Positions 16,605-24,780 of a DNA stretch of 64,000 bases are shown here, piece after piece (position 1 is the stretch's first letter; every line of letters begins with the position of its first letter). Position numbers and translations under genes: made by a program. The notes beneath the pieces are model-generated. The model worked only from the letters and a program-made list of their open reading frames with translations, searched no databases and was not told the origin of the DNA. Origin of the DNA: Oceanisphaera marina (GTDB lineage: Bacteria > Pseudomonadota > Gammaproteobacteria > Enterobacterales > Aeromonadaceae); NCBI RefSeq assembly GCF_014643915.1, contig NZ_BMKE01000019.1, positions 1-64,000 of the forward strand. Reading direction: 5' to 3'.

Positions 16605-19457
16605 TCAGCCGGAATCCTGCCCGGCATGCTCCAGCTGTTCACGGGTGAAATCATGAAACTTCCGCTGCCAGTCAGACAAAGCATGCTCATCCGTACCCGA
16701 CACCTGCACCGCCGTTACCTTGTATTCCGGACAGTTGGTCGCCCAGTCGGAATTGTCGGTGGTGATGACGTTGGCACCACTATGCGGAAAGTGGAAGGTG
16801 GTATACACCACCCCCGGCTGCATGCGCTTGCTCAACCGGGCCTTCAGCACCGTCGCACCGGTACGGCTGGCAATGGCAACCGGCTGGCCGTCCGCAATGT
16901 TGCGCAGCTGGGCGTCATGGGGATGGATTTCCAACACGTCCTCGCTGTGCCAGACGTTGTTGTCGGTGCGCCGGGTCTGGGCACCCACGTTGTACTGGCT
17001 GAGAATACGTCCGGTGGTCAGCAGCAACGGATAGCGTTCCGACACCCTCTCGGTGGTGGGAATGAACTCGGTCACCACCATGCGCCCCAGACCGATGGGG
17101 AAACTGTCGCCGTGCATGATGGGCATGCCCTGCGGATACTCGTCGTTACACGGCCACTGTATGCTGCCCAGTTCTTCCAGCAGCGCATAACCGACCCTGG
17201 CAAACGACGGCGTCACCGCGGCAATTTCATCCATGATCTCGGAAGGATGCTCATAATGCATCGGATAGCCGAGCGCGTTGGACAATGCCATGGTGACTTC
17301 CCAGTCCTCCTTGCCCGCCAGCGGCGGCATCACCTTGCGCACCCGGTTGATCCGGCGCTCCGCATTGGTGAAGGTGCCGTTCTTCTCCAGGAAGGTGGAG
17401 CCGGGCAGGATCACATGGGCAAACTTGGCGGTCTCGTTGAGGAAGATATCCTGCACGATCAGCAGGTCCAGCGCGCGCAGCGCCGCTTCCACATGCTGGG
17501 TATTGGGGTCCGACTGGGCGATGTCTTCGCCCTGCACATACATGGCCTTGAACTGGCCGGCGATGGCCGCATCGAACATGTGTGGAATACGCAAGCCCGG
17601 CTCGCCGTCGAGGCTGACGCCCCAGGCCGCTTCAAACCGGCTGCGCACCTGTTCATTGTTGACCGGCTGATAGCCCGGCAACTCATGAGGGAAAGACCCC
17701 ATGTCGCAGGAACCCTGCACGTTGTTCTGGCCACGCAGCGGGTTGACCCCGACCCCGGGTCGGCCGATGTTACCGGTGGCCATCGCCAGGTTGGCAATGC
17801 CCATCACCATGGTCGAGCCCTGGCTGTGCTCGGTGACGCCCAGGCCGTAATAGATGGCGCCATTAGCGGCGCTGGCATACTGGCGGGCAGCCCGGCGAAG
17901 GGTGTCGGCCGGCACGCCGAGCACCGCCGCCATTTGCTCGGGAGCATGACGCTGTTCGGCCACAAAGGCCCGCCAGGCGCGGTAATCTTCCGGATCGCAG
18001 CGCTCGGCAATAAAGGCCTGCTCTTCCAGCCCTTCGGTCACCACCACATGCGCCAGCGCATTGATTAAGGCCACGTTGGTACCGGGGCGTATCGGCAGAT
18101 GGATGCCCTCGCCCGCGTGGGGCGTTGCCAGCAGATCGATTTGGCGCGGATCGGCCACAATCAGGCTGGCCCCCTCGCGCAGGCGCTTGCGCATCATGGA
18201 GCCGAACACCGGGTGGGCATCGGTCGGGTTAGCGCCGATCACCAGAATGCAGTCGGCCTGCATCACCGAATCGAAATCCTGGGTGCCCGCCGACTCGCCC
18301 AGGGTCATCTTCAGGCCATAGCCGGTGGGGCTGTGGCAGACCCGGGCACAGGTATCGGTGTTATTGTTGCCCAGTGCCGCCCGCACCAGTTTCTGCACCA
18401 GATAGGTTTCTTCGTTGGTACAGCGGGACGAAGTAATGCCGCCCACGCTTTTCTGGCCATATTGTTGCTGCACTTCGCGCAACCGGCGGGCGGCAAAATC
18501 GATGGCCTCTTCCCAGCTGACCTCGTTCCAGTCATCGTCAATCGACTCCCGGATCATCGGCTTGGTCAGCCGGTCCTTGTGGGTGGCGTAGCCGAAGGCG
18601 AAACGTCCCTTGACGCAGGAGTGACCATGATTGGCACTGCCGTTCTTCCAGGGCGTCATGCGGATCAACTGATCGCCTTTCATTTCCGCCTTGAACGCGC
18701 AACCAACGCCGCAATAGGCACAGGTGGTCACCACGCTGTGCTCGGGCTGGCCCTGATCGATCACCGATTTTTCCATCAGCGTCGAGGTCGGACAGGCCTG
18801 AACACAGGCTCCGCAAGATACGCAGGCCGAGTCGACAAAATTGCTGTCCTTGCCGGTCGACACCTTGGAGTCGAAGCCCCGACCTGCAATGGTCAGCGCA
18901 AAGGTGCCCTGCACCTCGCCGCAGGCCCGCACACAACGGGAGCAGACGATGCACTTGCTGGGATCGAAGCTGAAATAGGGGTTGGATTCGTCCTTGACCG
19001 CCGCCAGATGGTTGTCGCCGTCAAAGCCGTAGCGCACTTCGCGCAGACCCACCGCGCCCGCCATGTCCTGCAGCTCGCAGTCGCCGTTGGCCGGACAGGT
19101 CAGGCAGTCGAGCGGGTGATCGGAGATATACAGCTCCATCACGTTGCGGCGCAGTTTGGCCAGCGCCCGGGTCTGGCTGAGTACCACCATGCCCGGCTCG
19201 GCTGGCGTGGTGCAGGACGCGGGATAGCCACGCCGCCCTTCAATTTCTACCGTGCACAAACGGCAGGAGCCGAAGGCTTCCATGCTGTCGGTGGCACACA
19301 GTTTGGGAATATTGATGTCGATCCGGGCCGCAGCATGCATCACAGAGGTGCCTTCGGGTACGGTCACCTCGACGCCATCGATGGTCAGGGTGATCAGGTT
19401 TTCCGACAGCCGGGCCGGCGTCCCGTAATCCTTCTCGGGATAAAAATGTTCAACCAT
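16605..19457 (-). CDS. fdsA: NAD-dependent formate dehydrogenase, molybdenum alpha subunit
   Basis: A 950-residue catalytic subunit that oxidises formate to CO2 at a bis-MGD molybdenum centre. Domains in order: an N-terminal 2Fe-2S domain (C54, C65, C68, C82); an NADH-dehydrogenase-G-like cluster region (DHPLDCLTCPANGDCELQ); two 4Fe-4S motifs (CIVCSRCVRACGE and CVSCGACVQACP); a further CAYCGVGC cluster; then the molybdopterin domains. The metal ligand is cysteine, not selenocysteine (C374 in ARVCHSPTG). C-terminal signatures are GATVLKARLSKRMQPGVVYT and the final NCPEYKVTAVQVS. It is preceded by fdsB with a three-base gap. No fdhD/fdsC homologue, needed for sulfuration in this family, follows it. 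Confidence 0.95.
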   Translation of the reverse strand: MVEHFYPEKDYGTPARLSENLITLTIDGVEVTVPEGTSVMHAAARIDINIPKLCATDSMEAFGSCRLCTVEIEGRRGYPASCTTPAEPGMVVLSQTRALAKLRRNVMELYISDHPLDCLTCPANGDCELQDMAGAVGLREVRYGFDGDNHLAAVKDESNPYFSFDPSKCIVCSRCVRACGEVQGTFALTIAGRGFDSKVSTGKDSNFVDSACVSCGACVQACPTSTLMEKSVIDQGQPEHSVVTTCAYCGVGCAFKAEMKGDQLIRMTPWKNGSANHGHSCVKGRFAFGYATHKDRLTKPMIRESIDDDWNEVSWEEAIDFAARRLREVQQQYGQKSVGGITSSRCTNEETYLVQKLVRAALGNNNTDTCARVCHSPTGYGLKMTLGESAGTQDFDSVMQADCILVIGANPTDAHPVFGSMMRKRLREGASLIVADPRQIDLLATPHAGEGIHLPIRPGTNVALINALAHVVVTEGLEEQAFIAERCDPEDYRAWRAFVAEQRHAPEQMAAVLGVPADTLRRAARQYASAANGAIYYGLGVTEHSQGSTMVMGIANLAMATGNIGRPGVGVNPLRGQNNVQGSCDMGSFPHELPGYQPVNNEQVRSRFEAAWGVSLDGEPGLRIPHMFDAAIAGQFKAMYVQGEDIAQSDPNTQHVEAALRALDLLIVQDIFLNETAKFAHVILPGSTFLEKNGTFTNAERRINRVRKVMPPLAGKEDWEVTMALSNALGYPMHYEHPSEIMDEIAAVTPSFARVGYALLEELGSIQWPCNDEYPQGMPIMHGDSFPIGLGRMVVTEFIPTTERVSERYPLLLTTGRILSQYNVGAQTRRTDNNVWHSEDVLEIHPHDAQLRNIADGQPVAIASRTGATVLKARLSKRMQPGVVYTTFHFPHSGANVITTDNSDWATNCPEYKVTAVQVSGTDEHALSDWQRKFHDFTREQLEHAGQDSG

Positions 19458-19460
19458 CTT

Positions 19461-21008
19461 TCACGCCCCCTTCGAGTCGTTGAAATCTTCGGGAAAATAC
19501 TGGAGTGCGCTCTTCACCGGGAACGGCGTCATGCCGCCCATGGCGCACAGGGAGCCCTGAATCATGGTGTCGCACAGGTCTTCCAGCAATTCGATGTTGG
19601 CGGCTCTGTCGTCGCCAGCAATGATTTTGTCGATCACTTCCACTCCGCGCACCGAGCCGATTCGGCACGGCGTGCACTTGCCGCAGGACTCTTCGACGCA
19701 GAATTCCATCGAAAAGCGGGCCTGCTGGGCCATGTTGACCGACTCGTCGAACACCACCACGCCGCCGTGCCCCAGCACGGCGCCGATGTGGCCGAAAGAC
19801 TCGTAGTCGAGCAGCACATCGAACTGCTCCGGCGAAAGATAGGCCCCCAGCGGCCCGCCCACCTGCACGGCGCGCACCGGGCGTCCGCTGTGAGTACCAC
19901 CACCGAATTCGTGGATCAGTTCCCGCAAGCGTCGGCCGAAGGCCAGCTCCACCAGCCCCCCCTGCCTGAGGTTACCGGCCAGCTGGAATGGCAGCGTGCC
20001 CTTCGAACGCTCAAAGCCATAATCGGCGTAATGTGCGCCCCCCTCGGCAAGAATGGCGGGAATGGCGGCAAAGGTAAGCACGTTGTTGACCACGGTCGGC
20101 TGACCGAACAGGCCGACGATGGCCGGCAGCGGCGGCTTGGCGCGCACCATGCCGCGCTTGCCTTCCAGGCTTTCCAGCAACGAGGTTTCTTCACCGCAGA
20201 TATAGGCACCGGCACCGAGTCGCACTTCCAGCTCGAAGGTACGGCCGCTGTCGGCGGCATTGGCGCCCAAATAACCGGCGGCAGTGGCGCGATCAATGGC
20301 TTCGTTCAATACCTTGTGGGCCAGCGGATATTCTTCCCGCAGGTAGATGTACCCCTGGGTGGCGCCCACCGCCAGGCCGCTGATAATCATGCCCTCGATC
20401 AGCATGTAGGGATCGCACTCCATCACCATGCGGTCGGCAAAGGTGCCCGAGTCCCCTTCATCGGCATTGCAGACGATATACTTCTGCTCGGCTGGCGTAT
20501 CCAGCACCGTTTGCCACTTGATGCCGGTAGGAAAGGCCGCCCCGCCCCGGCCGCGCAGGCCGGAGACCTTGACCTCGTCCACCAGATGCTGACTGGAACG
20601 GCTGACCGCCCGGGTAAGACCCTTGAAACCGTCCAGCGCCCGGTAATCGTCCAGCGACAGCGGATCCGTGATGCCGACGCGGGCAAAGGTGACCCGCTGC
20701 TGCTGCTTGAGATAGGAAATGTCTTCGGTGAGGCCCAGGGCCAGTGGATGTTCAACCGCACCGCGCTCGAAGCAGGCGTCGAACAGCGAAGCCACATCGT
20801 CCAGTTCGACCGGACCGAAGCCATAACGGCCTTCGGCGGTGTCCACTTCAATCAGCGGCTCCAGCCAGAACAGGCCCCGCGAGCCGTTGCGAACCAGATC
20901 GATATCCATGCCGCGCCGTTTGGCTTCACGCCGAATAAGGGTGGCCACATCCTCCGCTCCCAGCGACAGGGCGGTAGTTTCATGGGGAACATAGACGCGC
21001 AGGGTCAT
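19461..21008 (-). CDS. fdsB: NAD-dependent formate dehydrogenase, beta (NAD/FMN) subunit
   Basis: A 515-residue NuoF-like subunit that transfers electrons to NAD+. There is a short N-terminal thioredoxin-like segment, then the NAD/FMN-binding SGLRGRGGAAFPTGIKWQTV and CNADEGDSGTFADR, and the 4Fe-4S motif EESCGKCTPCRIG near the C terminus. Length and order match FdsB. Its ATG overlaps the fdsG stop by one base (TAATG), so the two are translationally coupled. Confidence 0.95.
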   Translation of the reverse strand: MTLRVYVPHETTALSLGAEDVATLIRREAKRRGMDIDLVRNGSRGLFWLEPLIEVDTAEGRYGFGPVELDDVASLFDACFERGAVEHPLALGLTEDISYLKQQQRVTFARVGITDPLSLDDYRALDGFKGLTRAVSRSSQHLVDEVKVSGLRGRGGAAFPTGIKWQTVLDTPAEQKYIVCNADEGDSGTFADRMVMECDPYMLIEGMIISGLAVGATQGYIYLREEYPLAHKVLNEAIDRATAAGYLGANAADSGRTFELEVRLGAGAYICGEETSLLESLEGKRGMVRAKPPLPAIVGLFGQPTVVNNVLTFAAIPAILAEGGAHYADYGFERSKGTLPFQLAGNLRQGGLVELAFGRRLRELIHEFGGGTHSGRPVRAVQVGGPLGAYLSPEQFDVLLDYESFGHIGAVLGHGGVVVFDESVNMAQQARFSMEFCVEESCGKCTPCRIGSVRGVEVIDKIIAGDDRAANIELLEDLCDTMIQGSLCAMGGMTPFPVKSALQYFPEDFNDSKGA

Positions 21009-21499
21009 TATTTCAGCTCCAGTTTGAAGGTGGTCAGCTCATCCACCAGCCGATCGAATTTGGCCGGGCTCATCCGTCCCTTGATCTGATCCCCGACACG
21101 AATGGAAGGGCCGGTGGCGCAGTTGCCCAGGCAATACACCGCCTTCAGGCTGATGTCCTGATTCGGGGTGGTCTGGTCGAGACCGATGTTCAGCTTTTCC
21201 CGCACATGGCGTTCAAACTCCCGCCCGCCCTGCGCCTGACAGGCTTCGGCGCGGCAAATTTCGATCACATGCCGACCCGGTCGCTCACTGCGGAAATAAT
21301 GATAAAAACTGATCACACCGTGCACGTCGGCGGCGGTGTAACGTAAATGAGAGGCAATGATCTCGATGGCGGGATCGGGAATGTACCCGAAATGATCCTG
21401 AATACCATGCAGAATAGGTAACAACGCGCCGGGTTTGTGTTTCATCGACGCCACCAGCTCTTCGATAGTATTGAGCACGCCCGCTTGAGTATCATCCAT
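21008..21499 (-). CDS. fdsG: NAD-dependent formate dehydrogenase, gamma (2Fe-2S) subunit
   Basis: A 163-residue NuoE-like subunit with a thioredoxin-like 2Fe-2S domain. The cysteine ligands are in EICRAEACQAQGG and YCLGNCATGPS. HGIQDHFGYIPDPAIEIIA near the N terminus is typical. I chose the ATG at 21499, with AAAGG eight bases upstream; starts at 21526 and 21616 would add 9 or 39 residues without a good ribosome-binding site or conserved content. It is first in the fdsGBA order and lies 150 bases downstream of the formaldehyde dehydrogenase gene. Confidence 0.92.
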   Translation of the reverse strand: MDDTQAGVLNTIEELVASMKHKPGALLPILHGIQDHFGYIPDPAIEIIASHLRYTAADVHGVISFYHYFRSERPGRHVIEICRAEACQAQGGREFERHVREKLNIGLDQTTPNQDISLKAVYCLGNCATGPSIRVGDQIKGRMSPAKFDRLVDELTTFKLELK

Positions 21500-21604
21500 A
21501 GCATCAACCTTTATGAAAACGGTCATGGCGGCACAGGGAAATACGCCGCCGTGAATTGTTCTGTTCGACCGGCCGCTCCTGGCCAGACGTATTTCATCGC
21601 GCAA

Positions 21605-21630
21605 GATGCCCTCCATCGACAGAGGGCATC
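21605..21630. repeat. Inverted repeat between fdhA and fdsG
   Basis: GATGCCCTC (21605-21613) and GAGGGCATC (21622-21630) form a perfect 9-bp stem with an eight-base loop, 20 bases past the fdhA stop. Without a T-tract it is more likely an RNA processing or partial attenuation element than a full terminator. Confidence 0.5.
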
Positions 21631-21649
21631 GGGTTATCCAACCTATCCT

Positions 21650-22849
21650 TTACGCTGGCACCATACCATGGGGGTCTATCACAAATTTCTTCGCTACCCC
21701 GCCGTCGAACTCGGCATAGCCCTGTGCCGCCTTATCCAGGCTTATCACCTGCACGTTGACCGCGTCGGCGATTTTCACCTTGTCGAACAGAATCGCCTGC
21801 ATCAGGGGTCTGTGGTATTTCATCACCGGACACTGGCCGGTATGGAAAGAGTGAGACTTGGCCCAGCCCAGGCCAAAGCGCATGCTCAGCGCACCCTGTC
21901 TGGCGGCTTCATCGACCGCGCCCGGATCTTCGGTCACATACAGGCCGGGAATACCAATCTGGCCGCCGGCTCGGGTCAGGGCCATCGCCGAGTTCAGCAC
22001 GGTCGCCGGCTGCTCCTTGCCATGATCGCAGCCGCAACCATGGGCTTCGAAGCCGACACAGTCGACGAAGGCATCCACTTCGCGTTCGCCCAGAATCTGT
22101 TCAATCTTGTCTTCCATCGACCCTTCTTCGCGCAGATCGATGGTTTCGCAACCAAAGCTGCGCGCCTGGGCCAGACGATCCGGAATCATGTCGCCGACGA
22201 TAACGCAGGCGGCCCCCAGCAACTGGGCCGAGGCGGCGGCGGCCAGACCAACAGGGCCGGCACCGGCAATATAAACGGTAGAGCCGGGGCCGACGCCGGC
22301 GGTCACACAACCGTGGAAACCGGTGGGAAAGATGTCGGACAGCAACGTCAGGTCGCGGATTTTCTCCATCGCCTGGTTGGGATCCGGAAACTTGAGCAGG
22401 TTGAAGTCCGCATAGGGCACCATCACATACTCGGACTGGCCGCCGACCCAGCCGCCCATGTCCACATAACCGTAGGCGGCGCCGGGGCGAGCCGGGTTCA
22501 CGTTCAGGCAGATGCCGGTTTTGCCTTCCTTGCAGTTGCGGCAACGGCCACAGGCGATGTTGAACGGCACGGAAACAATGTCGCCCACCTTCAAAAACTC
22601 GACATCACGGCCGCATTCGATGATCTGGCCGGTGATTTCATGGCCCAGTACCAGGCCTGCCTGGGCTGTAGTTCGCCCACGCACCATGTGCTGGTCACTG
22701 CCGCAGATATTGGTCGCCACCACCTTGAGGAGCACCCCGTGGTGACAGGCGCGCTTGCCGATGGACAGCTCGGGAAAAGCGATGGATTGCACCTCGACCT
22801 TGCCCGGACCGGTATAGACAACGCCTCTGTTTCCGTGAATTGCGCACAT
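21650..22849 (-). CDS. fdhA: Glutathione-independent formaldehyde dehydrogenase
   Basis: A 399-residue zinc medium-chain dehydrogenase that oxidises formaldehyde to formate with NAD+. The length equals the Pseudomonas putida enzyme. Catalytic zinc ligands are C49 (TNICGSDQHMVRGR) and H70 (GHEITG). Structural zinc cysteines are C100, C103, C106 and C114 (CGRCRNCKEGKTGIC). The Rossmann motif is VYIAGAGPVGLAAAASAQL. GWAKSHSFHTGQCPVMKY is diagnostic. I used the ATG at 22849, with AGGA eight bases upstream. It sits just before fdsGBA, so formaldehyde released by GbcAB and DgcAB would be taken to formate and then CO2. Confidence 0.95.
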   Translation of the reverse strand: MCAIHGNRGVVYTGPGKVEVQSIAFPELSIGKRACHHGVLLKVVATNICGSDQHMVRGRTTAQAGLVLGHEITGQIIECGRDVEFLKVGDIVSVPFNIACGRCRNCKEGKTGICLNVNPARPGAAYGYVDMGGWVGGQSEYVMVPYADFNLLKFPDPNQAMEKIRDLTLLSDIFPTGFHGCVTAGVGPGSTVYIAGAGPVGLAAAASAQLLGAACVIVGDMIPDRLAQARSFGCETIDLREEGSMEDKIEQILGEREVDAFVDCVGFEAHGCGCDHGKEQPATVLNSAMALTRAGGQIGIPGLYVTEDPGAVDEAARQGALSMRFGLGWAKSHSFHTGQCPVMKYHRPLMQAILFDKVKIADAVNVQVISLDKAAQGYAEFDGGVAKKFVIDPHGMVPA

Positions 22850-23182
22850 AATCAACGTCCTTTTGCTTAACGGGAGTCAACGCCGGCATCAGCCCGCGCG
22901 TCACAAACCGCAACAGGCAGTCTCTTCGCCTGTCAACGTAGCCGACAGTAAACCGCCGAACCCCGTTCATCACATTGCTGATTAAGACACCGACATGCCA
23001 AAACGAGACATAACGGGCTACCGTATTCGCATACCTCATCCGGCAAGAGCACTGTTATCCTGGTACTGCGCTCTATCCCCATGAACATGTACCTTCCGAC
23101 TGAAGGCCGTTAAACTAACAAGCCACAAGCAGGTTTTTATCAGAAGTCGACGAACACAGCCCTGGCGAAGCGGGTGATAACA
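22850..23182. other. Divergent intergenic region, fdhA / response regulator
   Basis: Part of a 432-base gap between divergent genes. It must carry the fdhA promoter. A minus-strand CTCGTTTTGG at about 22997-23006 resembles the GTCGTTTT motif loosely, but not well enough to call. I see no gene, no terminator and no repeat in it. Confidence 0.5.
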
Positions 23183-23212
23183 TTGACAACTTTACGATGG
23201 TGGTGTTAGAAG
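23183..23212 (+). promoter_or_regulatory. Possible sigma70 promoter for the response regulator operon
   Basis: A perfect -35 TTGACA (23183-23188) is followed after 18 bp by TAGAAG (23207-23212), four of six matches to the -10. The translation start is 70 bases downstream. Confidence 0.35.
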
Positions 23213-23281
23213 TTGCCCCGCGAACCCCGACGTTCGCTACTTTATTTATTGCTTCTTCCCGAACAGATGAGAACACACGAT

Positions 23282-24001
23282 ATGGATATCCGCATCTTGA
23301 TTGTGGAAGACGACGACACCACGCGAGAGTGCCTGGTGGAGTACTTCAAGGTTGAGCAGCATCAGGTATTTTCCGCACAAAGCGCCGAAGCGGCAGAGCA
23401 GATATTGAGCGAGCAGAACATTGACCTCGTGCTGCTCGACATCAGATTACCGGGCAAAGATGGCCTGACGCTCACCCGGGAACTGCGCGCCAACTCGGAA
23501 CTAGGCATCATACTGGTGACCGGACGTCAGGACGAAATAGAGCGTATTGTTGGCCTGGAATGCGGCGCCGATGATTATGTGTGCAAACCCTTTAATCCCC
23601 GAGAACTACTGGCCCGAGCCAAAAATCTGACCCGCAGGGTGCGCGCCACCACCCCCAGGGTGGCCACGACAACCACGACCAACATTCATCAATTTGACGA
23701 TTGGCGGGTAGATCTGGACCGCCGGATATTGCTTGATGCACACGACCAGCAAACTCCGCTGACTCACGGTGAATATCAGTTGCTGGGCGCCTTCTTGCGC
23801 CATTCAGGGCAGACCCTGTCGCGAGATCAGCTGCTGGATCAGATAAAAAACCGCGAATGGGCTCCCAACGACAGAACCATAGACGTGCTGGTGGGCCGGT
23901 TACGCCGCAAGCTGCAAGACGATCCAGCCAACCCCAGGATCATCCTTACCGTACATGGTGCCGGTTACGTGTTTACCCCCAGGTCGGTGCCATGCCATTG
24001 A
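23282..24001 (+). CDS. OmpR-family response regulator, TorR/ArcA-like
   Basis: A 239-residue DNA-binding response regulator. The receiver domain has the acidic pair VEDDD, phospho-acceptor D53 (LVLLDIRLPG) and K102 region (DDYVCKPFNPRELL). The C-terminal winged helix contains LTHGEYQLLGAFLRHSGQTL, then NDRTIDVLVGRLRRKLQDDP and GAGYVF. The linker is Thr-rich. I placed the start at MDIRILIVED; earlier in-frame ATGs lack conserved sequence. It overlaps the next gene by ten bases. The closest known types are TorR and ArcA, but the partner genes differ from the tor system. Confidence 0.85.
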   Translation: MDIRILIVEDDDTTRECLVEYFKVEQHQVFSAQSAEAAEQILSEQNIDLVLLDIRLPGKDGLTLTRELRANSELGIILVTGRQDEIERIVGLECGADDYVCKPFNPRELLARAKNLTRRVRATTPRVATTTTTNIHQFDDWRVDLDRRILLDAHDQQTPLTHGEYQLLGAFLRHSGQTLSRDQLLDQIKNREWAPNDRTIDVLVGRLRRKLQDDPANPRIILTVHGAGYVFTPRSVPCH

Positions 24002-24780
24002 TTGTTGCCTTGCTACTGACTCTGCTATCGGCGGCGCTGTCGGCTCACGCTCAAGCGCCAGCCTCTGCTCCCGCTGCAAACCCGAGCAGCATTTTGACCG
24101 CCTGCGGACACCCCATGTATCCGCCGCTGTCGTGGGAGCAGGATGGGGAGCTGACCGGCATTGCCCCGCACTTGGTGCGCAAGCTGCTGGCCGAGCACGG
24201 TTATACCGTCAATATGCAGGTATTCGGCAACTGGGAGCGCTGCCAGCTGGCGGCGCGTCAGGGCAAGGTAGACTTGATTGTGGCCGCCTACAAGACCCGC
24301 CAGCGTGAACAGAACTTTCTGTTCAGCGACACTCCCATTATCGCGGATCCCGTGGTGCTGTTTACCCACTTCGGCAATGCCAGCCAATCGCCCTGGAGCC
24401 TGACCGATCACACCCTGGGGCTGTTGTTTGGCGACAGCTTCGGTGATAAATTCGACCGCGCCGCCGCGCAGCGGCTTGATGTGGAACGAGTCTCTAGTGG
24501 CAAGCAGAATTTTCAAAAGCTGGCACTGGGGCGCATCGACTATATGCCCATCGGCCTGACCACCGGCAAGCTGCAGGCACAAAAGCTCGGACTGACCGAG
24601 CAGGTATTTCCCCTGCCCGACTTGCTCACCCTGGAATATTACCACCTGGCCGTGCCCAAGGGTTCTCGACTGGCGCCGCTGTTACCGACCTTGTCGGCTC
24701 GGTTGCAAGCCCTTGCCGACGACCATTATATTCGACGTATCACCTTCTTTTTTGAACGCCATTATCTGGACGCCCCCTGA
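23992..24780 (+). CDS. Periplasmic family-3 solute-binding protein, likely kinase-associated sensor
   Basis: A 262-residue secreted protein. It has a signal peptide (LIVALLLTLLSAALSAHAQA) and then a bacterial extracellular solute-binding fold of the amino-acid type (ILTACGHPMYPPLSWEQDGE; GIAPHLVRKLLAEHGY; VDLIVAAYKTRQREQ). There are no permease genes nearby. It overlaps the response regulator and ends one base before the kinase ATG, so it most likely presents a ligand to that kinase instead of an ABC transporter. The ligand is unknown. The start at 23992 is set by the signal peptide; the longer upstream frame is the shadow of the regulator gene. Confidence 0.8.
   Translation: MPLIVALLLTLLSAALSAHAQAPASAPAANPSSILTACGHPMYPPLSWEQDGELTGIAPHLVRKLLAEHGYTVNMQVFGNWERCQLAARQGKVDLIVAAYKTRQREQNFLFSDTPIIADPVVLFTHFGNASQSPWSLTDHTLGLLFGDSFGDKFDRAAAQRLDVERVSSGKQNFQKLALGRIDYMPIGLTTGKLQAQKLGLTEQVFPLPDLLTLEYYHLAVPKGSRLAPLLPTLSARLQALADDHYIRRITFFFERHYLDAP

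Noticed and set aside
18099-21089. 996-codon plus-strand open frame opposite fdsA/fdsB
   Set aside because: It is the antisense shadow of two strongly conserved genes in GC-rich DNA; its translation is His/Gly/Ala-rich with no domain.
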